From Cerioporus squamosus (lineage: Eukaryota; Basidiomycota; Agaricomycetes; Polyporales; Polyporaceae), in the NCBI GenBank assembly GCA_022592435.1, contig JABYQS010000023.1:1-64000 (forward strand): DNA of 64,000 nt, written 5' to 3'. The translations under genes were made by a program, and so were the position numbers. This document shows, one piece after another, positions 12,101 to 23,528 of this stretch. The notes beneath the pieces were generated by a model. It saw nothing but the letters and a program-made list of their open reading frames with translations. It made no database searches and was not told the origin of the DNA. The stretch's first letter is position 1. Each line of letters opens with the position of its first letter.

Positions 12101-13768
12101 CCTACAAATACCACAGCCTCGGCGATTACCCCGACTACATCGTACGTCATGGGACATCAGACAACTGGACGACTCAGGTTGTGAGTAAATTTCTTTTCGA
12201 CCTTCCCATGCTAAAGATGCTGACTTGGACCCACTCTCACGCTAGGGAGAGCTTGAACACCGGCACGTCAAGCGATTCTACGCCCGCAGCAACCGCATAG
12301 CGTATGAGATACAGATTGCCCGGAAGCAGCGCAGACGCGCTCTTCTACAGGTGATCCGCTCTCGGGACACGTACGTTCCCCTTTCGGAGCAACGCCGGTT
12401 GGACAAAGATGCGAAGACGACCCGCGCCGAGGCGCGCGAACGCCATCGCAAGCCGCTAGAACCCATCTCTCCGTCTGAGCCATACGACATATCTAAGACC
12501 CAACGCTCACCTATCTACCTGCCAAAGTGGCTTCATGAACACAAGGAGGACCCTGCAACGAAGGTCAGTTGTGTGGCCTCAGTTCACTGTCTCGTATGCT
12601 CACCTATCCTTTTCCAGGGTTTCCTGCCCATCCTCGTTGACCACCTGCTTGGACGTATCCTCAATCGACCGGGTACCTCATACGATGGCGACTATTCCCA
12701 GGCTGAACAGCGCGGTCTCCAGATTCTTGACAACCGCATATACCCCCACAAGGCCGTCCGGAGAAACTACACAACGTACGACATGCGGCGGGACCAGGAC
12801 TATATCAATCCTGTTTCACACCTAGACATCATGGTCCTCGCTGACCAGGATTCCGCTGACGACCATCCATTCTGGTACGCTCGTGTCATCGGAGTCTATC
12901 ATGCTAACATACGCTATGTCGGCCCGGGCCACACTCGTGCGACATCCTGCTGGCAGCACATCCACTTCTTGTGGGTCCGTTGGTTTGAGCGCGACATCTC
13001 CTATCCCTGTGGCTTCCAACATCGCCGACACCCTCGTGTTCGCTTCGTAGATGCGACCGACCCCGATGCCGTCCCTTTCAGCTTCGTCGACCCCTCAGAC
13101 ATCGTCCGAGCTGCCTACATAATGCCTGGTCCAGCGCACGGCGAGACCGATGGACTGCTCGGGTACTCACCCCTTTCTCGGCGTTGCAAGTTCGCAGGCA
13201 CGGACGACGACTACTATTACTACTATGTCAGCATGTGCGCAATCCCCTGCATATCGTCACGGTATACATACTGATACATCCTTGATTCAGGACTGTCGAC
13301 CGGGACATCTTGATGCGTTATCTAGGTGGCGGAGTCGGACATCGTGCTGATCGCCAAAGCGTCGAGAAATCGCGCGAGAACGCACTGCGAGAACGGCCTT
13401 CAATGGCGTCCCATCATCAAGATCAGCCTGAGGATACTGAAGAGAACTCCACCCCTGACAGTGGCGACGAAGGCGGTGAGGAGCAGGGCTTAGATCTGGT
13501 CGGCGTAGAAGAGGCTTCGGACCAAGAAGGGGTCGAGCAGAGCGGGTACGCCGAGGGCGATGTCGAGGATGGCAAGGAGGAGGAGGATGCATTCGAGTAT
13601 GGCGGGGACCTCGAAGAGCCCGATGAGGTCGGTGACTTGGACCCGGAGGAAGCAGGGGAAGTCCGCGATGATGACGACAGCGAGGCGAGAGTGGATTGCG
13701 CCCCTGGCAGTGACGACGAGGACTTCTACGCAGATGATTTCGCAATCTTGAATTTCAACCCGCTTTAG
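9158..13768 (+). CDS. Plavaka transposase, intact
   Basis: Ten exons (9158-9376, 9441-10733, 10796-11022, 11091-11336, 11399-11560, 11618-11723, 11785-12180, 12246-12563, 12618-13234, 13291-13768) keep phase throughout and give 1353 aa. The N-terminus has a C2HC-type zinc-finger candidate (CSSPGCPKTY then HSLTC). Family hallmarks in order are IYIYFGNISKYVRG, HLAYIPELPDSLK, RLFPRFFTYSADYPEK followed by a CLCPRC cysteine pair, PDLMHEFELGVWK, KYHSLGDYPDYI, GELEHRHVKRFYAR, NYTTYDMRRDQD and YLGGGVGH. The C-terminal 100 residues are strongly acidic. These match Plavaka transposases as I know them; the acidic residues suit an RNase H-like fold (inference). No stop or frameshift is seen. It would excise and insert the surrounding element. 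Confidence 0.93.
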
Positions 13769-14026
13769 ACTGTACAATTCATGCCTCACTTCGTACACCG
13801 CACAGCTGTGCACATCTGATAATCGTCGGCAATATGACTCTCCAGTATATTTGCCTGGACATGGAAGATATCTACACGGGTCTACATATTCTCGCCGGAG
13901 GCAGGAGCTCCTGACAGGATCGCAAATGGCCAGATGAGTCCCTATAGGCGTCTACAGTCTCATGTCCTCTCTATGAAGTCCGACAGCGCTCTATAGGCTA
14001 CCGCCGCGCCCTGCCAGCGTCTGCAT
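13769..14026. other. Element 1 right subterminal region
   Basis: Non-coding, with TCTACA-type motifs (near 13871, 13880 and 13950) that mirror the left subterminal region. ATGAGTCC followed by TATAGG also occurs near both ends. Confidence 0.45.
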
Positions 14027-14048
14027 GCAAGTGCGCGATTCGCTGATG
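14027..14048 (-). repeat. Right terminal inverted repeat of element 1
   Basis: Ends GCGATTCGCTGATG on the + strand. Its complement matches the left terminus at 19 of 22 positions. Confidence 0.8.
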
Positions 14049-14536
14049 GCCTAAGCAAGCATGTATCTGTCCTGTCTCACACTAGTCTTGATTCACAATC
14101 CTGATCAACACTACATTCAGGTGCAGAACTTGCATTCAGACACAGTCAGACACGTGCTCAATATGCAAACGCCGATTTCGGTCGCGACTCCACTGTGGTG
14201 GTGGTTAAGCCGGTGGGTGGTTATCGGATAAGGCGCCTGACTCGCCATCGCTTCAGCCGTCTAAATCGCACTTCTCCTGGATGGTTCTTTCATCGGCCAC
14301 CCTCTCACTATTCAGTGCAGTCCATCAGTCGTAGTCAAATAGCAGCACAAGGATCGCAGTCGCGGTGCAAGCCACACCAATACATTATGCATATACATCC
14401 AGATTCCAGAGCTATAGCCGAGCGTGTAATCGATAGCAAATTATAGTAGTCAGCGGGGACACGGTGGGGCGAGACTAGTAATAAACAACAGTGCTAGGTG
14501 TACGAGTACCATACGTACGACAGGCCAGTCCAACAT
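14049..14536. other. Right flank of element 1 and VPS10 3' region
   Basis: No convincing gene in these 488 bp. The part near 14400-14536 is presumably the 3' untranslated region of the - strand VPS10 gene. Confidence 0.4.
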
Positions 14537-17500
14537 CTACTCCTCATCCTCGAACCGCAGAATCTGCGCGTCCTCGTCAACGGGCAGGTTGCGGTATCCT
14601 CTCCTTCCCTGCAACGACACGACGATGGAGTCCACCCTCGCGGCAACCCACTCGTACGCGATGCCTCCGAGGCCGATGAGGAACCAGGGCACGCTCGCGA
14701 GGGTGTCCAGCACGCCCGAGTCGGACGAGTATCTCGGGCCATTGTCTCCCCCGGGTAGCCGAATGGCCCTGTGCGAGGAACCGTCAGTATCCGTCGAACA
14801 CAACAGCTGGCGTGAAACTGACCCTCTGTTGTAACCACCGCGCTTGGTATACCAGTAACCCGCAAGACCAGCGAAGGCAATGGGTATGAAGAGCATCATC
14901 AGCCAGAAGAACGCTCCGTGTCCACGAACGCCGGGGCAAGGGTGAGCCGCTCCACGATCTATTCTCTTCCCACCCTCGCAACTCGAATAGGGGATCTTGC
15001 GGTACGGTGTGAGGTCGTACCAGTAGTCTTCTCCGCTACGGCATTGCGTGACTGGGTCCGGGTCTCTGGGCTTCATTCCCGGAGGAAGGACACATTCCCC
15101 AGCGTTGTTTCTGACATAGTTGAACTCGCTAGAGCCGGGGTGAGTGTACGCCGACGAAAGCGAGGGAGAACGAAACTTACCACTCGAAGTCAGAAGCCGT
15201 GCATTGGCAATTCTTGACGATTTTCTCCGCTGCCTTCGGTTGATCGCCAACCACGCAGTCCGCATCACGCTTGCGACGATGGTACAGCGTCTACACGAAA
15301 GGTCGCAAGGTCAGAAAAGAGACGTAGACAAACATGCGCAACGGGCCACACGCACCTGACGACCGAAGAGACACTGCTCCTCACGCTCTTCGCTGGGGCT
15401 CCAAAGCTCAAAGTCGTCCTGCCCCGGCTCGTCGATGCTCAGCTGGCACTTCTTCCGCGTCAGCGACGAGAAGTCGACGTGGACCGCAACCGCAGCGTTC
15501 TTCGCACGAGGGTAGTATCCGAGCAAGATGAACCTGCGGCTCGTATCTGCCGGCACCGTAACAATCGCCTTCACCCGCATCGGCTCGTCGGTGAACTTGT
15601 ACTCGCGCCACGTCAAGCCCTCGTTTGTGCTGAACATGACGTGGTCGGTCGGGCCCTCGTCGTTCGCCATCACGAGGATGGAGCCCGAGTCGCCGAACTC
15701 CCACAGGTGGGCGTCCTTGTGCACTTCTTCCCAGGTGAAACCGGCGTCGCGGCTCAGGAAGGTGTCGCTCTGGTCGTACGCTTCGAGGTATTCGCCCACG
15801 TTTCCGACCGCCATCAAGAGACCAGGGACGGACGGCGTGCTGTAGGTGGCCCGGACGTCATAGCGCTCGGTGTACCCATGGATATGCAGAGCGCATTTCT
15901 GGCGAACAGAATGTTATGCGTTGAGACAGAGTTGTATGGATATTCGGACGTACCGTGGTCTGACATTCATATTGGTTACCCTGGGAATCCCGGAGAGGAG
16001 GCGTGATGGGACGCCAGGTACCACCTACATAAACTCATGAGGAAGGCACGAGAGCTGCACGGAGAATACTGACCGTCGTTGTGTGTGATCCGGGTCTTCA
16101 GCAACTTGCGACCAGTCAAGGGGGCTTCTTGCGGATTGCCCACGACGTTGATCAGGGCGATACCATCCAGACCGATCATCTTCTCAAAGTCGACGTATCC
16201 TAAATCGTTGCGGTTGACGTTGTCGATCGAAAGACCAAAGTACGTGCCGTTCGAGTTGGACTTCAGGATGTTGCCCCAGAAGGGCGCCGGAGGCTCCGAC
16301 GTAGTGACGTGGAGGAAGACGGACATGGTGCTCGACTCGAGGATGGTGTATGCCTACAGTGGGGTTCAGTCTCTGGAACGGTACTTGCTCTATGAACTGA
16401 CTTACGTGTTGATCGGGCCGCATGGTCGGCGGGAACTCACCGGGAGAGAACGTCCGGCCATCGAGAGAAACCTGGATGTCCAAGGACTGCTTCTGCGGGA
16501 GGAACTATGGGAGACTGTCGTGAGCCGACAGCCTCGTACTCAGTGCACTGCAGATAATCCCACCTCGGCGACAATTAGGTACTCGGAAAACTTAGTGAAC
16601 CCAACCACGTGGTCGAACAGCTTCGTCTTCTTCGAAAAGAAGCTCGTCCCGCCGATGAGCTCGAGCGGGTTCTCCAGTCCGAAGAAGCGTTGATTGCCCT
16701 GCTTGTTCTTGTAGCTCTCGCAGATGATCTGGTTGGGGTCGACGAGGAGCTCCTTGTCACGCGCCCACGCGCAGTTGCGCACGTACGTGTCGATGAGGGC
16801 CCAATCGCGTCCGTTCATAAGCGAGTACTGCGCCTCGACGTGGCAGCTGTCCGCAAAGCCTTCGCAGCCCTTGTTCCCCGTCCAGATCAGGTAGTCAGAC
16901 TTGCCCGGGTGGAAATGCAGCACGGGGAGCCCGAAAGTGTTGGGTACTGAGGGAGCGTCCATTGGGTTCCACGATCTCCCAGTGTCGGTGGTGTACCAGA
17001 AGCGTCTCGTGTTAGTGATAAGGTATGCACGGTCGGAGGAGAAGGTGTGGTGGTAGAAGGCGACGAACGTCTCCTCGGGGTGGATTTGGTTCCATGTGTA
17101 CCCCTCGTTGGGTGACTGCCAAACACTGTTGTCTGCGAGCCGAACGAGGATGACAGTGGAGTCGCGGAAGTACGAATACTGCACTATCGGGGCTGGGAAC
17201 TCGAACTTGCCAGGTGTTGTTAGTAAGAAAGTCAGTCGCCAGGGCGCATGTACTCACAGTCTGGTGGATCACTTGACCCTCCTGCGGCTGGGCTATATTG
17301 CAAGGTCAGTCACATACACCACAGTGGCGTAACGCAACGTACCATTTCTGCATGACTTCTCGACCTTGTCATCCAGCTTGAGGCCCCTCTCCCTGTCGCA
17401 GGTGTTGCCAGGAATTCTCCGCCAACCAGATGATCCTTTGTACGTCTCGTGCGGCTCGAGACATACTCCTGCCGGGATTGGTTCAGGGCCAGCGGGAACA

Positions 17501-20230
17501 CACTCGCTACCATCGCGGATGAAGTTATAGTCACTGGAGCCACAGTCAGAACCTGCTCGAACGGACCAGCGTGAGAAGCATGGACTGACCACTCGTAATC
17601 TTCCTTCGTGCAAGGGCAAGAATCTTCTGTCGGAACGGGGTCGCGGAACTTCTCGCCCACATAGCAGTTAGCATCAGCCTTGCGGCGTCGATAGGTTTGC
17701 TGCGGGAGGTGATCAATCACACTATCCTGCCTTTCTACCCACTAGAACGTACCTTGTGCCCCATAAGACACTCGTGCGTAGCCGAACGCGCCGTCCAGGC
17801 CTCAAAGTCACCGTCTCCGCATTTGCGCCTGTCCAGGGTCGCGAAGTCGAGGAAGACAGCACCAAACCGGCCTTCGCCCTTCTGGTCTTTCTTTGCTATC
17901 TGACCAATGAGCAGGAACTTCTGCGAGGTCGAGTCCCCGACAGTCGTCAATATCCGCGCCCGCATCTCGATACCGTAGTTGTAGGTCTGCCTGCAGAATT
18001 CCGTCAACGTGGGACGACGCTAGCGTGCCATGTAGAAGGACCTACCAAGACTTGCCGTAGTCGGTAGAATAGCTGAGCGTGTCGATGCCCTCCTCGTCGT
18101 TGACGGCGACCAGGATGCTGCCTTGGTCGCCAAACTCGTACTTGTGCGCGTCCATGCGAACCATGTTCCATGTGATGCCGCCGTCGGTGCTCAAGAAGGT
18201 GTCGCACTCCTCGTAAGGCTGCAGGTACTCGCCAATAGAGCCGACGCCCATGATGAACCCAGGAGCGGGAGACGAGAACACACGTCCGAAGTTGTGCGGG
18301 AGAGTGACAGAGTGCAGGTGCAGAGAGCAAGATACATCGGCAGGGTTGCAGTGGATCTTCTGGCGCTCGCTGTCCTCGGCGGGTGGTCGAAGGCGTGACC
18401 AGGTTCGACCGTCGTCGAAGGTAATCCGCGTTTGCAACTGCTTCGACGCGCGCCTCGACTCAACATCGTGTGCATTGTTGACAATATTGGCGATGCCGAC
18501 GCCTTCGACGCCGTAGATCGTCTCAAAGTCGACGTAGCCCATTTCGTTGCGGTTAGTCTCCTTCAGACTCTCCACGAAGAACGTCCCGTTCGAGTTGCTC
18601 ACGAACAGCGTGCCAATCGCGCTCTGGTCGTGCACCAGCACATCGACCGCGAGCGAGTGCGTCGTCGACTCGACGATCGTGTACGCGTTCTCGCGGAGCC
18701 GCGCCGACGTCGAGTGCGGGAAGCGCGCCTTCGCCCACGTCTTCGTGTCCACGGTGACGTACAGGAGCATGTCGCCCGTCGAGCCCTCGGAGAGATCCTT
18801 CAGCGCGACGACCGCGAACTTGGACACGATGGCGAATGCGACGATCCCGCGGGCGTTCTTGCCGATGCCGAGGTCCTCGATCTTCTTCTCGGTCTCGAAG
18901 AAGTCGGTGGAGGAGAAGAGGCGGCTGGAGGAGAGCGAGTGGCCGCCGGACGTGGAGGAAGACTGGAAGGCGACGCAGTAGATGAGATCCTCGTGCGCCT
19001 CGTGCTTGAAGTCTTTGCTGCTGTGCGCGAACTGACAGCGCGAGGAGTCCATCAGGAGCAGCCTCGAGTCGCTGCTGAAGCCGTCTTTTGTGTAATATGT
19101 CTTTGATAGTGTGAGTATGCGGTGTAGAACGGCATTGGGCACGCTGACGCACCTCATCGTGACATGTCGAGCCCCATCCTCCGGACTTGTCGCATGCAGT
19201 GCCCTGGTAGAGGATGTAACCCCACTTCTTGGGGTCGGAGTGGAAGGACAACGGTCTGCCGATCATGGCGGGCGGGAGCGGCATCTCGAAAGACTGCCAT
19301 GACTCGCCGCGGTTCATGGTTCGCCAGTGTGTCGTCCCTCTTGACAGAATGAAAGCCTGGGATATGATGAGTAACTGGTCTAACGGGATCATTCGCCACC
19401 AGACACAGTCGGCCATATACAAGTCTCTGAGAATATGCGGGTTGGGACGGGGACAACCGGACTCCTCACAGTCCTCCTCCCCTAGATGATTGCCGCTCGT
19501 CCGAAGTAGCAGGAGTACCCCTGCAGAGGGAGGCAGACTCATAAGGCCACCGCCCAAGGCGCACCTACGACGCGTGACACCACCAAGCGATCAGTAAACC
19601 CAGAACGGCCGTAGCAGTCCGCGACTTGTAGCCTTACGCCTCCCGGGGCAGAGCCGTTGGATATCTGAACTTGCATCCTGAGAGCAAGACGGCGCAGGGC
19701 TGCAGGCTCTTTGTCCCATCATTGCGCGTGACTAGCAGGGAACTCTCGCAGCAGTGGAACGTGAAATGGTCGCGGAGCAGCATTGTGCAAGTCCGGCGAG
19801 CGGGGGGACCTCCACTTCCACCAGTCGCTCAAACACATCCAAGCCACGCCCACACAGCGAAGCCGTATGCCAGAACAGGACAGGTACTCACCACTTTGCT
19901 ATCGAACGGATGCTCTATGACGGTGGCGGCCGCTCCCTCCGGCACGCCCTTGGCAGGTGCCCATGTTTTGCCCTCGTCCGGAGAGACGTGCACGACGCCG
20001 TTGACGACGTCAAAGTAGATGGCATTCTATGTCCAAGCAAAGCGACGGTCAGTGAACGCGCCATGCATGCGACGCGGGATATTCGGACGTACGGGAGCGT
20101 CATCGAAGAAGAAGAGCCTTGCGGGGAGTTGTTCGAAGCGATTCACGGTGTGTTGTGGTTGGGCGGCAGCGAGGAGGAGCCAGCAGGCGAGGCTCCAGAA
20201 GAGAATGAAGGCCCTGTGGTGGCGGGCCAT
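14537..20230 (-). CDS. VPS10: Vacuolar protein sorting/targeting protein 10 (sortilin family receptor)
   Basis: Vps10 is the type I Golgi receptor that carries carboxypeptidase Y-like hydrolases to the vacuole and recycles through retromer. Sixteen exons keep phase and give about 1462 aa. A signal peptide ([17 protein letters not shown]) opens the protein. Two VPS10 beta-propeller domains follow, about residues 30-690 and 700-1330, with Asp-box-like turns ([32 protein letters not shown]). Cysteine-rich 10CC-type segments sit around [20 protein letters not shown] and [18 protein letters not shown] membrane segment is at about 1355-1377 ([20 protein letters not shown]). The end [19 protein letters not shown] is the short cytosolic tail. 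Intron 2 (19891-19357) is about 530 nt, ten times the local norm. It is divergent from COQ8. Confidence 0.93.
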
Positions 20231-20448
20231 GGTAGAGGACGTGCGTCGTGCGCGCTGCGGAGGACAGCGGACAAGCTGGCTGTACTTACCCTGCTCGCGA
20301 CTACGCGTACGGACTGTGGCGGGGCCGGTGTCGTGGCAGAGATAAGATTAGATAGCCACGCGATCGGGACGCGCTCGCTCTGACGTCGACCCCCGACGCG
20401 ACCAAGCCTGCCTGCGTGCTATGCTCACAGTACTTCTGAGGTCCTCCG
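20231..20448. promoter_or_regulatory. Divergent promoter VPS10/COQ8
   Basis: A 218-bp gap between opposite start codons. No obvious TATA box. Its shortness implies shared regulatory sites. Confidence 0.45.
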
Positions 20449-23181
20449 ATGCCGCCAGGACCCGCGTACAACTGGCTCTGTGTCGCACACTCGCTCTACG
20501 ACATCCTCGCTCATGCCGCCCAGATCCGTGCAGCCCAGCTAGCCAGGGCAGGACGCGCTGTTCGTCCCGCTGCAGATCAACTCTCGCGAAAGCGCAAACG
20601 AGATGAAGTCTCGGCTTCCGACGCTCAGCTATCTGCAACAGCGACACCGCGAGACGAGCTCCGGCCTACGTCTGCTGAACCTCCCGTGGCGGCGGTCAGC
20701 AAAGGTACATCCCCGGACGTGCTGGAACCGAGCCGTGCTACTGCCTTCCAAGCGAGTACAGTGCGTATATGACTACGCATGCCCATGCTGAGTACTCACA
20801 GTACAGTCTCAGGTGACGCAAGACGTTCCGGCACCAAGTCCGGCACCTCCTTCTTATGTCCCTGCCGACGCGCCCTCGGTGACCGCGCAAGTCGAGTCCG
20901 TTCCCCCACCTGCTGCGTTTACACAGGACCCTCAGAGAACGTTGGAGCCAGAGGCACCCCCAGTCGGGAACGTCTCTGCAAGCACCGGCATTCCTGACCC
21001 GGGAGAGGTATGCGCTCACTCACTTATACAAGGGGTGGTCAAAGATGTGGATTCTGCCAGGATTCTGAGGTGAATTCTGGGATGTGATTCTGAGTCCCGA
21101 AAACACTATTCTGGGCTGGATATTCCGGCTCCCCTCCTTATCCATGCCATTTACCTGCCGCTTACTTCCCCAGCGAAGGTGAATGCGCATTACTCAAAGA
21201 ACATAACGGTGACTTGACTAGGCCTGATGGCACATTCGTCCAATCTCTCGCAATTTCGCTCCAGAGAATTGGTGAGCGTGTTAATTCCAAACATCAGGTC
21301 CTCTGTCTCAAGCTCGAGAGAAGTATGAATACTATGATTCTGCAAACGGATGTACCAGAGAGTGTCGTAGTCAGAGGCAGGGCGAATCGGAGCACCCAGA
21401 ATCAGCATCTTTGACCACCTCTATTGAAGTCGGCTCATAACTGACTTCATATACGCAGTCGATTGTCGTCGACGTGCCTCGAACTCGAAATCTTCAGTCA
21501 TCCAAGGTCCCCTCTTCCCGCATTGGGCGACTGTTCCACTACGGAGGCATGTCGTACACATCTCTCGAGTCGTCGTTCGACTGACCGTTGTCATGCGCCA
21601 GGTCTTGCTGCCTCCTTAGGCTATGGTGCCGCCTCGGAATTGCTTCGACGGTCCACCCACAGCTCCGATGAGAACTCGACCGGCTCTCTCATGCTCACCG
21701 AGGGCAACATCAAGCGCCTCGTCTCCAAGCTCACACAGATGCGCGGCGCAGCGCTGAAGCTCGGACAGTTCATGAGCATACAAGGTCGGTCAGACGCACC
21801 TGAATCAGCCGTCGTCCGACTAACGGTCTACATCCGCAAGACAGCCAAGTTCTGCCACCAGAGATAGAAGACATCTTCCGCCGCGTGCAGGACAGCGCCC
21901 ACTACATGCCCGACTGGCAAATGGAGGTGCGCCCCGTTTCCCTGTACCATGATCTCGAGTGTCGACGCGAAACCTCTAGCAAGTCATGCGCGACTCCCTC
22001 GGACCGTCCTGGATGGACAACTTCGAGTCCTTCGACCGCCTCCCCTTCGCCGCAGCCTCGATCGGTCAAGTCCACTCTGCCGTCCTAACCGCCGCCGTGT
22101 CGCCCACAGGCGCGCCCGCACGCGTCGCAGTCAAGGTCCAGTTCCCCAACATCGTCAGCTCGATCAACAGCGACCTCGGATACGTCAAGATGCTCCTCAC
22201 CGCGAGCAAGCTCCTCCCCCGCGGCCTCTTCCTCGACCGCACGATCAGCGTCATGAAGGACGAGCTCGCAGAAGAGTGCGACTACGCGCGCGAGGCGTCC
22301 TTCCTCCGGCGGTTCGGTCAGGCGGACCACCTGGGCGGGGACGACAGGTTCAAGGTCCCGTGGGTTTGGGAGGGGAGCACCGACCGGGTGCTCGTCATGG
22401 AGCATCTGGACGGTGTCAGCGTGGGCGGGTCGGTCATCAACGCGCTCAGCCAGCGCGACCGTGACGACGTAAGTGCCCTCCTCACGTCGATGGGCCACAC
22501 ACACTCACACCACGCAGATCGCCACCCGCATCATCGACCTGTGCCTCCGCGAGCTCTTCGTCTTCCGCGCGATGCAGACGGACCCGAACTGGACGAACTT
22601 CCTCTGGAACACGCGCACGCGCCGGGTCGAGCTCGTCGACTTTGGCGCGACGCGCGAGTACTCGAAGGAGTTCATCGACAACTGGCTGCACCTCCTCTCC
22701 GCCGCCGTTGCCGAGGACCGCGACGCATGCGTCGAGTGGAGTCTCAAGCTTGGCTACCTGACCGGCCAGGAGAACGACGTACGCACCCTAATCCCCACTT
22801 ATCGGGATGTATGAGCTGATGAATCGCTTTACAGGTGATGCTCGACGCGCATGTCAAGTCCATGGTCCTCCTGGGCACGCCGTTCAACGCATCCACATCA
22901 CAGCCCTTCACGTTCGGACCCCGGTCGAAGTGGGCAGACATCACTGCCGAAATTCGGGCGCAGATCCCGGTCATGCTGCAGCATCGTCTGACGCCTCCTC
23001 CCCGGGAGACGTACAGTCTGAACAGGTACCTTTTCCCTCGGCCTCTTCCCTTCGAGCTCTATGCTGACGGCGGTGATACAGAAAACTGAGCGGCGCGTTC
23101 TTGCTGGCGTCGCGCCTGAACGCGTCGGTGGACTGCAGGACGCTGTGGACGAAGGTCGTCGAAGGCTACCAGTCCGGCTAA
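20449..23181 (+). CDS. COQ8: Atypical kinase/ATPase Coq8 (ABC1/ADCK3 family)
   Basis: Coq8 is the mitochondrial UbiB-family ATPase needed for ubiquinone biosynthesis. Nine exons (20449-20760, 20813-21007, 21459-21546, 21602-21784, 21841-21926, 21980-22468, 22518-22778, 22835-23025, 23082-23181) give 634 aa. Visible motifs are the KxGQ motif (ALKLGQFMSIQ, about 246-259), the A-rich loop (FAAASIGQVH, about 310), the nucleotide-binding lysine in VAVKVQFP, EECDYAREASFL, DPNWTNFLW and the DFG-type VELVDFGATRE (about 492). The N-terminal 170 residues are low-complexity and may include the targeting sequence. Intron 2 carries a MITE-like insertion. Intron 3 (21547-21601) appears to start GC rather than GT. 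The frame is otherwise clean. Confidence 0.92.
21031..21422. mobile_element. MITE-like insertion inside COQ8 intron 2
   Basis: The segment is bounded by a 26-bp inverted repeat: 21031-21056 (starts AGGGGTGGTCAAAGATG, ends GATTCTG) and the complement of 21397-21422, with three mismatches. TA dinucleotides lie just outside (21027-21028 and 21422-21423), which would suit a Tc1/mariner-type target duplication. No transposase frame is present. The left part repeats ATTCTG four times in about 60 bp. The intron is 451 nt, while the other introns of this gene are about 50-60 nt. Confidence 0.75.
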
Positions 23182-23528
23182 GCGCCATATACCGGACACA
23201 TCCTGGACTTGGGTCCCCCGCATGATAATAGAGTAGAGCACCGTACAATGTCGTAGTGTAGAGCGTCCATATATCACCATCCTCCAGCTCAGAGATGTCC
23301 CGGACAAGATCCAATGCCAAAAGCCTCGCAAGTAGTGAAGTAGGTAGCGTGCTGTTGAGAGTATACTGTATTACACTTAAGAGGTACTGATGCGTGTGTA
23401 GATGGGTCCTTGCGGGTGTTGAACCGTGAACCTCTACAAGATCCATGCAAGACAAGGGAGGTCTAAGTCTAAGTCTAAACCAACGTCGACGGGCTGTAGT
23501 CATGAGCAGGCGTGCGCGCGTCGTGGGA
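23182..23528. other. Convergent 3' region COQ8/OPI3
   Basis: 347 bp between two converging stop codons. Nothing recognisable besides presumed 3' untranslated sequence, including GTCTAAGTCTAAGTCTAAAC, a short tandem repeat near 23461. Confidence 0.4.

Larger units (their letters stand above)
6249..14048. mobile_element. Plavaka-type DNA transposon, apparently complete (7.8 kb)
   Basis: The ends form a terminal inverted repeat: 6249-6270 and the complement of 14027-14048 match at 19 of 22 positions and share the core CATCAGCGAATCG. Both flanks also carry scattered subterminal copies of TCTACAG/CTGTAGA. Inside are a + strand transposase with ten exons, all in frame, and a - strand companion gene, sharing a 344-bp central promoter. 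Plavaka transposases are a basidiomycete-enriched family of CACTA-related cut-and-paste elements (established knowledge). Possible 2-bp AT target duplications flank the CAGCG/CGCTG ends, but symmetry of the ends makes this ambiguous. The intact coding capacity suggests a young, possibly autonomous copy. Confidence 0.85.

Noticed and set aside
17554..17590. 37-nt intron in VPS10 ending at GAGCAG
   Set aside because: It puts the next exon out of frame. The acceptor 18 nt further on gives 55 nt, keeps phase and builds [11 protein letters not shown].
21190..21408. 72-codon - strand frame inside the COQ8 intron
   Set aside because: It lies wholly within the MITE-like segment and shows no protein-like conservation pattern.
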